Below, in pieces: positions 42,098 through 50,791 of a DNA stretch of 64,000 nucleotides. The stretch is taken from assembly GCA_945952465.1 (NCBI GenBank), contig CAMFIB010000004.1, positions 62,001 to 126,000 on the forward strand, in the 5' to 3' direction. The notes under the pieces are model-generated. The model was given only the letters and a program-made list of their open reading frames with translations. It searched no databases and had not been told where the DNA came from. Made by a program: the position numbers and the translations under genes. Numbering within the stretch: position 1 is the stretch's first letter; every line of letters begins with the position of its first letter. Origin of the DNA: an uncultured Pseudomonadota bacterium. Lineage in GTDB: Bacteria; Pseudomonadota; Gammaproteobacteria; Burkholderiales; Burkholderiaceae_C.

Positions 42098-42841
42098 ATG
42101 AGCTATCGCAGCGGCAGCAACCACCCGTCAGGCGGGTTTGACCGGAACCAGGAAGCCGGCTTCAGCCACGAAGACCGCGCCGAGCGTGACCGCTCCAACT
42201 GGCCTTATGCCAATGCCCCGGCCACCACCGGCTACCGCAACCAGCGCTCGCGCCACGGCGAGCCGCAGGCCGGCTGGGGCGAACCGGCCGGCCGAGAATG
42301 GGGCGCGTCTCACCGAGACTACGGTGCCTATGGTTTGCGCGACGACACCCGCGACGCTTTCGATCAAGGCTACGGCGGCCGCCCGCAATCCGGCGACAGT
42401 TGGCGCAGCGAGTCCGACTACCCCAGCCACTTCCGGGGCCCCAGCCGCCCCGGTGGCCACCCCGACCGCAGCGTGGCCGAGGGCGCGCGCAACCCATATG
42501 CCCGCGCGCTCGACGACCGCTACTCCCCAGGCGAAGCACAAGCCAGACGCGGCGGCAGCCATTTCGATCCCGACTACCAGAGCTGGCGCCAGAGCAAGCT
42601 GCAGGAGTTCGACGACCAGTACGACGACTGGCGCCGTGAGCGCTACCAGAAGTTCTCGGACGATTTCGACCAGTGGCGCGCCAACCGCGCAACGGCTGGC
42701 GCCAGCGGCACTGCAACGGGCCATGACAAGGCCGGCGAGCGCACGCCGCAGTCTTCGGCGGGCGGCGCCGGCACCACCTCACCCAGCGGTTCGGAGTTCC
42801 CCACAGGAAGCGGCAGCGGCAATGGCGGCACCCCGCGCTGA
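42098..42841 (+). CDS. Hydrophilic low-complexity protein with Trp-Arg repeats
   Basis: A 247-residue cytosolic protein with a strong AGGAGG site 5-6 nt before its ATG. The first 160 residues are rich in Gly, Arg, Ser, Asp and Tyr with little predicted order. The conserved core, about residues 165-205, has repeated YxxWRxxxLxxFDxxYDDWRxERYxKFxxDFDxWR units forming an amphipathic helix. The tail is Gly/Ser/Thr-rich. I have seen this core in Burkholderiales stress-related hydrophilins but cannot name a family. Solitary gene. Confidence 0.7.
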   Translation: MSYRSGSNHPSGGFDRNQEAGFSHEDRAERDRSNWPYANAPATTGYRNQRSRHGEPQAGWGEPAGREWGASHRDYGAYGLRDDTRDAFDQGYGGRPQSGDSWRSESDYPSHFRGPSRPGGHPDRSVAEGARNPYARALDDRYSPGEAQARRGGSHFDPDYQSWRQSKLQEFDDQYDDWRRERYQKFSDDFDQWRANRATAGASGTATGHDKAGERTPQSSAGGAGTTSPSGSEFPTGSGSGNGGTPR

Positions 42842-42879
42842 CCTGCCGGCCGCGAGGGCCTGAACCCGCCTGCCGGCGC

Positions 42880-43632
42880 TCACGAGCGTTGCCGCAGCGC
42901 CTCGTACAGGCAGACGCCGCTGGCGACCGAGACGTTCAGGCTTTCCACGGCACCGCGCATCGGGATGCTGACGAGCGCGTCGCAGGTCTTGCGGGTGAGC
43001 TGGCGCATGCCGGCACCCTCGGCGCCGAGTACCAGCGCGGTGGGGCCAGCCAGGTCGGCCTGGTAGACGGTCTGGGGCGCGTCGTCGCTGGTGCCGATGC
43101 ACCAGATGTTGCGCTCTTTCAGCTCGCCCAGCGTGCGGGCCAGGTTGGTCACCATGAAATAGGGCACGGTCTCGGCAGCGCCGCTGGCGACCTTGGCCAC
43201 CGTGGCGTTGATGCCGGCCGCATGGTCCTTGGGCGCGATGACGGCGTGGGCGCCGGCACCGTCGGCCACGCGCAGGCAGGCGCCCAGGTTGTGCGGGTCG
43301 GTCACGCCGTCGAGCACCAGCAGCAGCGGCGGGCCTTCCACCGCGTCGAGCAGGTCGTCGAGCGAATGGGTGGTGGGCAGCGGCTCCACCCGCGCGGCCA
43401 CGCCCTGGTGGCCGTGGCTGCCGGCGAGCTTGGCGATGCGCAGCGCGTCGGCCTCAATGAGCCGCACGCCGGATTCCTTGGCGCGGTCGATGAACTGCCG
43501 CATGCGGGCGTCGCGCCGCGTGGCCTCCACATAAACCTCGATGACCGACGCAGGCGCGGTCTTCAGCCGCACGCCCACCGCGTGGAAACCGAACAGCACC
43601 TTGGAAGAAGTAGAAGACGACGACGCAACCAT
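42880..43632 (-). CDS. rlmB: 23S rRNA (guanosine-2251 2'-O)-methyltransferase
   Basis: A 250-residue SpoU-type methyltransferase. An N-terminal substrate-binding domain ([15 protein letters not shown]) leads to the trefoil-knot catalytic core. Motif 1 is [19 protein letters not shown], motif 2 is [12 protein letters not shown], and motif 3 is [17 protein letters not shown]. It modifies G2251 in the P-site loop of 23S rRNA. ATG 43632 has a GATAAT box 6 nt upstream, again implying a leaderless message. Confidence 0.94.
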   Translation of the reverse strand: MVASSSSTSSKVLFGFHAVGVRLKTAPASVIEVYVEATRRDARMRQFIDRAKESGVRLIEADALRIAKLAGSHGHQGVAARVEPLPTTHSLDDLLDAVEGPPLLLVLDGVTDPHNLGACLRVADGAGAHAVIAPKDHAAGINATVAKVASGAAETVPYFMVTNLARTLGELKERNIWCIGTSDDAPQTVYQADLAGPTALVLGAEGAGMRQLTRKTCDALVSIPMRGAVESLNVSVASGVCLYEALRQRS

Positions 43633-43638
43633 GGCCCG

Positions 43639-43644
43639 ATTATC
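43639..43644 (-). promoter_or_regulatory. -10 box of rlmB (leaderless type)
   Basis: GATAAT on the minus strand, 6 nt before the start codon at 43632. Confidence 0.45.
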
Positions 43645-43667
43645 GGCGCTGCGCCGGAGCCACCCGC

Positions 43668-43736
43668 GATAGCTATCAATTCAGGAGCTAGAAAGCGCCA
43701 TTCCGCGCTGACTTGCGGCCGATTTCTTTGTGAAAC
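43668..43736 (-). repeat. Dispersed repeat, copy E
   Basis: On the minus strand: AAATCGGCCGCAAGTCAGCG, then CGGAATGGCGCTTTCTAGCT, then CCTGAATTGATAGCTATC. It occupies most of the gap between the ABC ATPase gene and rlmB and is the fullest copy in the window. Confidence 0.8.
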
Positions 43737-43743
43737 CGCCGGC

Positions 43744-44439
43744 TCAGGCGTCGCTGGCGATGCGGCCGGCGTCGATGGTGATGCGGCGGTCGCAGCGGGC
43801 CGCGATGCTGCGGTCGTGCGTGACCAGCACCAGCGTGGTGCCGCGCTCGCGGTTCAGTTCGAACATCAGCTCCATCACCTTCTCGCCGGTCGCGAAATCC
43901 AGACTGCCAGTGGGCTCGTCGGCCAGCAGCACCGCCGGCTCCACCACGAAGGCGCGCGCCAGCGCCACGCGCTGCTGTTCGCCGCCGCTCAGCACCTTGG
44001 GGTAATGGCCCAGCCGTTCCGACAGGCCCACCCGGTTCAGCATCTCGGTGGCGGCGCGGCGCGCGTTCGGCGTGCCGGCCAGCTCCAGCGGCAGCATCAC
44101 GTTTTCCAGCGCGGTCAGGCTGCCCATCAACTGGAAGCTCTGGAAGACGAAGCCCACCTGCCGGGCCCGCAGCGCGGCCCGGTCGTCCTCGCCGATGGCG
44201 AACAGGTCCTGCCCCGCGAGGTGAACCGTGCCGCGCGTGGGCGTGTCCAACCCCGCGATGATGGACAGCAGCGTGCTCTTGCCGGACCCCGACGCGCCGA
44301 CGATGGCCGCGGTTTCCCTGCGCGAGAGGGAGAAATCGATATCCCGCAGAATGTCCAGCGTACCGGTGGAATCGGTGACGGACTTGGACACGCGGTCCAC
44401 GGCGATGATGACGGAATCAACAGCAGGCGACGACGACAC
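43744..44439 (-). CDS. LolD/YbbA-type ABC transporter ATPase
   Basis: A 231-residue ATPase started at GTG 44439. It has VGASGSGKSTLLSIIAGLDTPTRG (Walker A), VFQSFQLMGSLTALENVMLPLEL, signature LSGGEQQRVALARAF and LLADEPTGSLD (Walker B). This is the MacB/LolD/YbbA subgroup. It is divergent from a TesA-like esterase, as E. coli ybbA is from tesA, but the YbbP-type permease that normally follows is not next to it; the repeat copy E and rlmB follow instead. The permease partner must be elsewhere or lost. Confidence 0.88.
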   Translation of the reverse strand: MSSSPAVDSVIIAVDRVSKSVTDSTGTLDILRDIDFSLSRRETAAIVGASGSGKSTLLSIIAGLDTPTRGTVHLAGQDLFAIGEDDRAALRARQVGFVFQSFQLMGSLTALENVMLPLELAGTPNARRAATEMLNRVGLSERLGHYPKVLSGGEQQRVALARAFVVEPAVLLADEPTGSLDFATGEKVMELMFELNRERGTTLVLVTHDRSIAARCDRRITIDAGRIASDA

Positions 44440-44440
44440 G

Positions 44441-45115
44441 ATGGCAGTTCTTTCGGTGCGGCACGGCGGCCGCTTCAGACGCCGCGACTTTATCGCGGCC
44501 ACGGCAGGCGCCCTGCTTTCGGGGCTTTTGCCGCTGCCCGCGCGGGCGGCGGGCAGCAACGCGGTGATTCTCGTCGTCGGCGACTCTCTCAGCGCCGAAT
44601 ATGGCCTGGCGCGCGGCACCGGCTGGGTGCCGCTGCTGCAGGCCCGGCTGGCCAAGGAAGTGCCGGGCGCCCGGGTGGTCAATGCCAGCATCAGCGGCGA
44701 CACCACTTCCGGTGGCCGCACCCGGCTGGCCACGCTGCTCAGCCAGCACAAGCCGACGCATGTGGTGATCGAGCTCGGCGGCAACGACGCGCTGCGCGGC
44801 CTGCCGCTGAGCATGACCGAAGACAACCTGACGCAGATGACCGTGGCCGCGCAAAAGGCCGGCGCCAAGGTGCTGCTGCTGGGCATGCAGGTGCCGCCCA
44901 ACTACGGCGCGGCCTACACGAAGCAGTTTTCCGGGGTGTTCGAACAGGTGGCGAAGAAGCAGAAGGCGGCGCTGGTGCCGTTTTTCCTGAAGGGCGTGGC
45001 CGATGCGGCAGACCCCACGGCGCAGTTCCAGGCCGACCGCATCCACCCGAATGCGGGGGCGCAGCCGCGGCTGCTCGACAACGTCTGGCCGGCGCTGAAG
45101 AAACTGCTGGCTTGA
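44441..45115 (+). CDS. tesA: Arylesterase / TesA-like SGNH hydrolase
   Basis: A 224-residue protein. The N-terminus has RRRDFIAATAGALLSGLLPLPARA, a Tat-like export signal. The SGNH blocks follow: VVGDSLSAEYG (Ser nucleophile), NASISGDTTSGG, IELGGNDALRG (Asn) and DRIHPNAGAQP (Asp/His). TesA is a periplasmic thioesterase/lysophospholipase/arylesterase. The start codon lies 1 bp from the divergent ATPase start codon, so each promoter must sit in the other's coding sequence. Confidence 0.9.
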   Translation: MAVLSVRHGGRFRRRDFIAATAGALLSGLLPLPARAAGSNAVILVVGDSLSAEYGLARGTGWVPLLQARLAKEVPGARVVNASISGDTTSGGRTRLATLLSQHKPTHVVIELGGNDALRGLPLSMTEDNLTQMTVAAQKAGAKVLLLGMQVPPNYGAAYTKQFSGVFEQVAKKQKAALVPFFLKGVADAADPTAQFQADRIHPNAGAQPRLLDNVWPALKKLLA

Positions 45116-45133
45116 ACAGAAAAGCGGGGCGGC

Positions 45134-45325
45134 TCAGGCCGCGGGCGGCGTGGGCTCGGTGGGCACGCCCTCGCCTTCGGGGGCATCGCCCGGCTCACCG
45201 CTGCCGTCGCCCTCGGAAATCACGCCGTTCTTGATGTCGGCCTTGCGCTGGAGTTTCTCTTCCTTCTTGCGCTTCTTGGCCAATTCCTTCTGGCGTTTCT
45301 CGTATCCGTAATTCGGTGTGGGCAC
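45134..45325 (-). CDS. Conserved small basic protein of Burkholderiales, 63 aa
   Basis: Starts at GTG 45325 with an AAGGA site 8 nt upstream. The N-terminus (PTPNYGYEKRQKELAKKRKKEEKLQRKAD) is Lys/Arg/Glu-rich and helical; the C-terminus is Glu/Gly/Pro-rich and disordered. I recall similar small hypotheticals in Comamonadaceae, with no known function. It could be a nucleic-acid-associated peptide. It is convergent with the tesA-like gene, 18 nt apart. Confidence 0.65.
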   Translation of the reverse strand: MPTPNYGYEKRQKELAKKRKKEEKLQRKADIKNGVISEGDGSGEPGDAPEGEGVPTEPTPPAA

Positions 45326-45398
45326 TGGCCATTCCTTCGTTCGTGCGCGCCATGCGCCTGAGGGTTGATGGTATCCGCAAAGCGAACCACCGGACGCG

Positions 45399-48300
45399 TC
45401 AGTGAAAATCGCGGCTTGCGGTGCCCAGGCGACCGAGCAGCGGCGTCAGGTCGGTGAGGCGTTCGGCGATGAGGTGGCGCACCTCGCCGCTGTCGGCGTC
45501 GCGCTGCCAGGTGCCGCTCACCGCCAGCAGCCGGGCGTGCAGCAGTTCGGCCCGCTGCGTCTCGCGCAGCGACTTCCAGACGATGACGTTGACCGGCCCG
45601 GTTTCGTCTTCCAGCGTGACGAAGATGGTGCCCTTGGCGGTCTGCGGCTGCTGGCGCACGGTGACGATGCCGCAGGCCATCACGCGGCGGCCGCTCGGCA
45701 GGTCGCGCAATTGCTCGGCGGTCAGCAGGCCGCGCCGTGCCAGCCGGGGCCGCAGCAGCGCCAGCGGGTGGCGGCGCAGCGTGAGGCCGGTGGCGCGGTA
45801 GTCGAACAGAATGTCTTCGCCCTCCTTGGCCGGTGGGAGCGCCAGATCGGCCTCGTGGGTGGGCACCTCGCGCAGCAGAGCCGGCGCGGGCTTCAGCGCC
45901 GCCGCCTGCCAGACCTGCTGACGGCGGTGGCCGGCAAGCGAGGCCAGCGCGTCGGCGGCGGCCAGCGCGTCGAGGTCACCGGCGTCGAGCCGGGCGCGCA
46001 GCGCGAGGTCTTGCACGCTGGCCAGCGGTGAGGCGGCGCGGGCGGCGACGATGCGCTCCGCCACCACCTGCCCCAGCCCCGACACCAGCCGCAGGCCGAG
46101 CCGCACCGCCGGCTGGGCGTGGCCGCCGTTTGCCTCCAGCGTGCAGTCCCAGTCGCTGCCGAGCACGTCGATGGGCCGCACCGCCACATCGTGGCGCCGC
46201 GCGTCTTGCACAAGTTGCGAAGGTGCGTAGAAACCCATCGGCTGCGAGTTGAGCAGCGCGGCGAGGAAGCATGCCGGCTCGTGGTGTTTCAGCCAGCAGC
46301 TCACATAGACCAGGATGGCGAAGCTGGCGGCGTGGCTTTCGGGAAAACCGTATTCGCCGAAGCCTTCGATCTGTTTGAAGATGGCCTCTGCGAATTCGCG
46401 TTTGTAGCCGTTGGCGACCATGCCGTTCACCAGCGGCCCGTGAAAGCGGTGCACGCCGGCGCTGCGCTTCCAGGCGGCCATCGAACGGCGCAGCGCGTCG
46501 GCCTGGTCGGGGCTGAATTTGGCGGCAATCATGGCAATCTGCATCACCTGCTCCTGGAAGATCGGCACGCCCAGCGTGCGGCCCAGCGCTGCTTCCAGCT
46601 CCGGCTTTTCGTATTTGATCGGGTCGCCCCGGCGTTGCCGTTCGCGCGCCTTCAGAAAGGGGTGCACCATGCCGCCCTTGATGGGGCCGGGCCGCACGAT
46701 GGCGACCTCCACCACCAGGTCGTAGAACGCGCGTGGCCGCAGCCGCGGCAGCATGCTCATCTGCGCGCGGCTCTCGATCTGGAACACACCCACCGTGTCG
46801 GCGGCGCAGATCATGTCGTAGGTGGCTTCGCATTGCTGCGGAATGGTGTGCAACTGGTGCGCGGTGCCGCGCCAGGCGTTGACCAGATCGAGACCGCGGC
46901 GGATGGCCGACAACATGCCCAGCGCCAGCACGTCGACCTTCATCAAGCCCACCGCTTCCAGATCGTTCTTTTCCCACTGGATGATGCTGCGGTCGGGCAT
47001 GGCGGCGTTCTGCACCGGCACCAGCCGGGTCAGCTTGTCCTGCGTCAGCACGAAGCCGCCGACGTGCTGGCTCAGGTGGCGAGGAAAGGCCGAGGTGCCG
47101 TCGTGCCAGGAACCGGTGAGTTCGCGCGCCAGGTCCAGCCACTGCAGCACCCGCGCGTCGTCGGGCGCGAGGCCCAGCGCCTGCAGCCGCTCGCGCAGCA
47201 TGTCGGGGCCGTCGAACCAGAAATGCTCTTTCGCCAGGCGTTCGACCAGTTCCGGCGCAATGCCCAGCGCCTTGCCGGTGTCGCGCAGCGCGCTGCGGGC
47301 GCGGTAGCCGATGACGGTGGCGGCAATGGCCGAACGGTCGCGGCTGTATTTGCCGTAGATGTACTGAATGACCTCCTCGCGCCGCTGGTGCTCGAAATCG
47401 ATGTCGATGTCGGGCGGCTCGTCGCGCTCCCTGCTGAGAAACCGCTCGAACAGCAGGTCGCTCTCGGCCGGGTTGACCGCCGTCACGCCCAGGCAATAGC
47501 AGACCGCCGAGTTGGCGGCCGAACCGCGGCCCTGGCACAGAATGCCCCGGCTTCGAGCGAAGGCCACGATGTCGTGCACCGTGAGGAAGTACATCTCGTA
47601 GCCCTTCTCCGCGATGAGCGCCAGTTCCTTGGCGATCTGTGCCTGCACATCGGCCGGCACGCCGCGGGGGTAGCGCTCGGCCGCGCCGCGCGCCGTGAGT
47701 TCGGCCAGCGTCTGCGTGGCGCTCTGCCCGGCCACCGTGGTCTCCAGCGGGTAGCGGTATTGCGCGCCGATCTCGTCGAGGCTGAAGCGACAGCGCGACG
47801 CCACCGTCAGCGTGGCCTCCAGCAGGTGCGGCTCGTACAGGCCGGCCAGCCGCTCGCGCGACCGCAGGTGCGCTTCGGCATTCGGCTGCAGTGCAAAGCC
47901 GCAATCCTGCACCGGCCGGCCGAGGCCGATGGCGGTGAGCACGTCCTGCAGCGGCTTGCGCGAACGTTTGTGCATCAGCACGCCGCCGGCCGCCACCAGG
48001 GGCACGCCGGTGGCCAGGCTCAGGCGCTCCAGGTGCTGCAGGTGCAGCGCGTCGTCGTCGGCGTGGTGCAGTTCGGCCGCCAGCCAGACATGGCCGGTGA
48101 ACAGCCTGGCCATGCGCTTGAGGTGGCGCTGTATGGCCTCGTGGTCGATGGCGGTGCCGGTGTGGCGCTCCGGCCCCACCAGCAGTTCGCAATGCGCCAG
48201 CACAGAGAAGTCGGTGGTCTCGTCGTTCACCGCGTAGCCGGCGCTGCGCCAGTCGTGCCGGGCGGCGGTGATGAACTCGCAGAGGTTGCCCCAGCCCCGC

Positions 48301-48575
48301 AGGTCGTGCGGCAGCACCACCAGTGTGTGGGGCGCGACACCTTTCACGCGGAATTCGGCGCCGGGGATCAGGTGCAGGCCGAGCTTCTTCGCCTGCACAT
48401 GCGCGCGCACCACGCCGGCAACCGAGCATTCGTCGGTCACCGCCAGCGCCGCATACCCCAGGGCGTGCGCGCGCTCGACCAGCTCTTCGGGCCGCGAAGC
48501 GCCGCGCTGGAAGCTGAAGTTGCTCAGCGCATGCAGCTCGGCATAGGCCGGCGCAGCGTCAGCCGAAGAAGCCAT
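45399..48575 (-). CDS. dnaE2: Error-prone DNA polymerase ImuC/DnaE2
   Basis: A 1058-residue C-family polymerase alpha subunit of the error-prone type. The PHP domain is at the N-terminus (YAELHALSNFSFQRGASRPEELVERAHALGYAALAVTDE). The palm carries the catalytic Asp residues in EPPDIDIDFEHQRREEVIQYIYGKY. The OB fold at the end includes GIVTVRQQPQTAKGTIFVTLEDETG. It is the polymerase of the ImuA-ImuB-DnaE2 mutasome used after DNA damage. It overlaps the imuB stop by 17 nt and is governed by the LexA box at 50641. Confidence 0.95.
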   Translation of the reverse strand: MASSADAAPAYAELHALSNFSFQRGASRPEELVERAHALGYAALAVTDECSVAGVVRAHVQAKKLGLHLIPGAEFRVKGVAPHTLVVLPHDLRGWGNLCEFITAARHDWRSAGYAVNDETTDFSVLAHCELLVGPERHTGTAIDHEAIQRHLKRMARLFTGHVWLAAELHHADDDALHLQHLERLSLATGVPLVAAGGVLMHKRSRKPLQDVLTAIGLGRPVQDCGFALQPNAEAHLRSRERLAGLYEPHLLEATLTVASRCRFSLDEIGAQYRYPLETTVAGQSATQTLAELTARGAAERYPRGVPADVQAQIAKELALIAEKGYEMYFLTVHDIVAFARSRGILCQGRGSAANSAVCYCLGVTAVNPAESDLLFERFLSRERDEPPDIDIDFEHQRREEVIQYIYGKYSRDRSAIAATVIGYRARSALRDTGKALGIAPELVERLAKEHFWFDGPDMLRERLQALGLAPDDARVLQWLDLARELTGSWHDGTSAFPRHLSQHVGGFVLTQDKLTRLVPVQNAAMPDRSIIQWEKNDLEAVGLMKVDVLALGMLSAIRRGLDLVNAWRGTAHQLHTIPQQCEATYDMICAADTVGVFQIESRAQMSMLPRLRPRAFYDLVVEVAIVRPGPIKGGMVHPFLKARERQRRGDPIKYEKPELEAALGRTLGVPIFQEQVMQIAMIAAKFSPDQADALRRSMAAWKRSAGVHRFHGPLVNGMVANGYKREFAEAIFKQIEGFGEYGFPESHAASFAILVYVSCWLKHHEPACFLAALLNSQPMGFYAPSQLVQDARRHDVAVRPIDVLGSDWDCTLEANGGHAQPAVRLGLRLVSGLGQVVAERIVAARAASPLASVQDLALRARLDAGDLDALAAADALASLAGHRRQQVWQAAALKPAPALLREVPTHEADLALPPAKEGEDILFDYRATGLTLRRHPLALLRPRLARRGLLTAEQLRDLPSGRRVMACGIVTVRQQPQTAKGTIFVTLEDETGPVNVIVWKSLRETQRAELLHARLLAVSGTWQRDADSGEVRHLIAERLTDLTPLLGRLGTASRDFH

Positions 48576-49854
48576 GCAGATGCCAGCGCACCGGCTGCTC
48601 GAGCCGTGAGCGGAAGACCCACAACAGACCGGCGCGGTCGCTGCGGGCCACGAAGTAGTCGCGCGCGCTGGGCAGTGGGCCGGCGGCCTCTCCAGCCCAC
48701 AGGCTGGCCTCGATGCGCTGCGGCCCCGCCAGCAGCCGCAGCGGCCCGTGGTACTGCGGCCGGCGGCCGTGGCAGACCAGTGGCAGCGGTTCGTCCAGCA
48801 GCCAGGCGGGCCGAAGCGCTTCTGGCCGCAACCGGTCGGGGCCGGGCGGCTTCACCGGCAGGCCCAGCAGCGGTTGGGCCGGTAGCCAGGCCTGCTGGCG
48901 CTCGGGCAGGTGGTGGGCCCTTCCCTGCCAGCGCCGCACCTGCTGCGGCCCCAGCCGCGCGCTGAGCCGCTCGACCAGCTCGGCCAGGCTGTCGCCCTGG
49001 CTGCCCGGTTCGAGGAGCAGGCTCTTGCTGGCGCCGGGCAGCGCGGTCACCGCCAGCGAGCGCAGCGTGAGCCGGAACACCGGCGCCGGCAGCGTGACGT
49101 GGGCCAGGTGCTCGGCCATCAGCCGCGTGAGGTGCGGCATGTCTTGCGCGGGCTCGGCCAGCCGCAACACCAGCTCGCCGCCCGGCTCGGCCAGGCTGCG
49201 CCGCACGTCGAACACCCAGCCGAGGCGCACCGCCGTCACGCCAGCGTTCTGCGCCGCCAGCCAGCCCCGCAGCCGGCCCAGCAGCCGGCGTGCGCCGAAC
49301 AGCAGCGAGGGAGCGTCGTCAACGAGCTGGTCCAACTCCAGCCGCTCGTCGAACACGGCGGGCAGTTCCAGCCACTGATGGCTTTCGGGCCGCTCGCCGT
49401 AGGCCTGGTCGAGCGCGTCGAGCAGCGGCTGGCCAAAGCGCCGGGCCACGCCGTCGCGCGGCAAGCCCCGCAGGTCGCCCCAGCAGCGGCAGCCGATGCT
49501 CTCCAGCACCGCCAAGTGCGGCCGTGCCGCGCTCAAGGTGTGCAGCGGCAGACGCTCCACCGGCGGCTTCGGTGCGGGGCACCGCGCGCGCGCCAACGCT
49601 ATCAAGGCTGTAGCACCATAGCCCCATTCGGCGCTGACTTGCGGCTCATTTTGCTCTGAAACGGCGGTTTTCAGATGCTGAACCAGCGGCCGCAGGCCCC
49701 CGAACAGCCGCAGGCTGGCCGACACCTCCAGCAGCCACGCCTCCTCATGCGAGGCGACACGCGGCGTGAAGCGCAGCAGCGACCAACCCAGCGCGATAGG
49801 CGGGCCGGCCGCAGCACCGTCAGCCCCTTGCGGCCGCCACGCGATCCACTGCAT
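48559..49854 (-). CDS. imuB: ImuB-type Y-family polymerase homologue (catalytically inactive adaptor)
   Basis: A 431-residue protein started at ATG 49854 (MQWIAWRPQG), which lies inside the end of imuA. It is shorter than ImuB of other bacteria (about 500): the N-terminal palm segment with the catalytic acids is missing, and the sequence moves straight to LLRFTPRVASHEEAWLLEVSASLRLFGG. A HhH region (AVLESIGCRCWGDLRGLPRDGVARRFG) and little finger follow. ImuB bridges DnaE2 to the beta clamp. Residues about 62-85 are encoded by repeat copy F. Confidence 0.88.
   Translation of the reverse strand: MQWIAWRPQGADGAAAGPPIALGWSLLRFTPRVASHEEAWLLEVSASLRLFGGLRPLVQHLKTAVSEQNEPQVSAEWGYGATALIALARARCPAPKPPVERLPLHTLSAARPHLAVLESIGCRCWGDLRGLPRDGVARRFGQPLLDALDQAYGERPESHQWLELPAVFDERLELDQLVDDAPSLLFGARRLLGRLRGWLAAQNAGVTAVRLGWVFDVRRSLAEPGGELVLRLAEPAQDMPHLTRLMAEHLAHVTLPAPVFRLTLRSLAVTALPGASKSLLLEPGSQGDSLAELVERLSARLGPQQVRRWQGRAHHLPERQQAWLPAQPLLGLPVKPPGPDRLRPEALRPAWLLDEPLPLVCHGRRPQYHGPLRLLAGPQRIEASLWAGEAAGPLPSARDYFVARSDRAGLLWVFRSRLEQPVRWHLHGFFG
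49598..49666 (-). repeat. Dispersed repeat, copy F (inside imuB)
   Basis: On the minus strand: AAATGAGCCGCAAGTCAGCG, then CCGAATGGGGCTATGGTGCT, then ACAGCCTTGATAGC. Same core and end as copies D and E. The frame stays open through it. Confidence 0.7.
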
Positions 49855-50593
49855 GGACAGCCTGTCTGGAAAGGGTTGCCGGCAGGGCGGCTTCGGGTTG
49901 CGGCACCGGCGGCAGCGCCTCTCCCGCATCGTGGCGGCGGCGCAGCAGCCGGCTGCGGCTGGCCGCGAGCTGGGCCAGCCAGCGCGGCGGGCCGGGTGTG
50001 AGCAGCACCGGCAACAGCAACGGCGGCCCCTGGCGCTTCAGCACCGTCACCGACAGCCGGGACAACGCGGCGCTCGCCGCCGGATCGACCGACAGCAGCA
50101 GCCGCAGCGGCGCCGGCGATGACTCATGCTGGCGGCACGCGTCGCGCACCACGAACAACAGCTTGTGGTGCTGGTGCGCCGCCACCTGCAGCTGGCGCAA
50201 CTGTGCGCTGCGGGCCTGCGGCAGCCAGGCCAGCACGGCCGCCACGTCGCGGCAGCGCAGCGCCTGCGCGGCCGCCCAGGCCAAACCATGAGGCGCGTCG
50301 GCCCTCACCCACAACAGCCGCTGCGGCGCCAGCCCGGCCCCGGCCAGGGCCGGTCCGAACGGCGCCAGGCCCGGCACCGGCGCACCCACCAGCACCGTCT
50401 GCTGCTGCCCGGCATTCACCCGCGCCAGGGCCGGTGCCAGCAGCCCCAAGGCCTGTTGCCCAGGCCCCTCCTGCAGCAGTTCGACGAGACCGCCCACCGG
50501 CCAGCCACGGCCCGGCAGAACGCCGTCGAGCGTGGCAAAGCCGGTGCCCACGGCATGGCCCACCGACGCGCTCTCGCTGGCGTAACGCACCAT
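49820..50593 (-). CDS. imuA: ImuA, RecA-like translesion synthesis accessory protein
   Basis: A 257-residue protein. I chose ATG 50593 (MVRYASESASVG), which lies 47 nt downstream of the LexA box; a longer frame would begin inside it. The conserved ImuA features are ATLDGVLPGRGWPVGGLVELLQEGPGQQALGLLAPAL (degenerate RecA-like core), LLWVRADAPHGLAWAAAQALR and PALLSRLSVTVLKRQGPPL. ImuA is needed for damage-induced mutagenesis with ImuB and DnaE2. It overlaps imuB by 35 nt. Confidence 0.87.
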   Translation of the reverse strand: MVRYASESASVGHAVGTGFATLDGVLPGRGWPVGGLVELLQEGPGQQALGLLAPALARVNAGQQQTVLVGAPVPGLAPFGPALAGAGLAPQRLLWVRADAPHGLAWAAAQALRCRDVAAVLAWLPQARSAQLRQLQVAAHQHHKLLFVVRDACRQHESSPAPLRLLLSVDPAASAALSRLSVTVLKRQGPPLLLPVLLTPGPPRWLAQLAASRSRLLRRRHDAGEALPPVPQPEAALPATLSRQAVHAVDRVAAARG

Positions 50594-50640
50594 CGGAAGA
50601 TGCCTGGATGAAACAGGGAAGGAACAAAGCGCGCTCACAA

Positions 50641-50660
50641 TACTGTTAATATATACAGTA
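50641..50660. promoter_or_regulatory. LexA (SOS) box controlling imuA-imuB-dnaE2
   Basis: TACTGTTAATATATACAGTA has perfect CTGT-N8-ACAG half sites and an AT-rich centre. It stands directly upstream of imuA and just before the divergent glycosyltransferase gene. Confidence 0.92.
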
Positions 50661-50791
50661 TATGTGCGGCGCACAATCCCGAAGATCTTGGCCTTGTGCA
50701 GGCTTCGGCACCAGGGATGCGGCTATGCTGCGATCAGTCAAAACAAGAACACCGGGCACGCACACCGGCAGTGTCCATCGCAAGCGCCGCC

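Noticed and set aside
46119..48965. A 948-codon plus-strand open frame opposite dnaE2 and imuB
   Set aside because: Same reason: it runs antisense to two well-supported genes and shows no recognisable motif.
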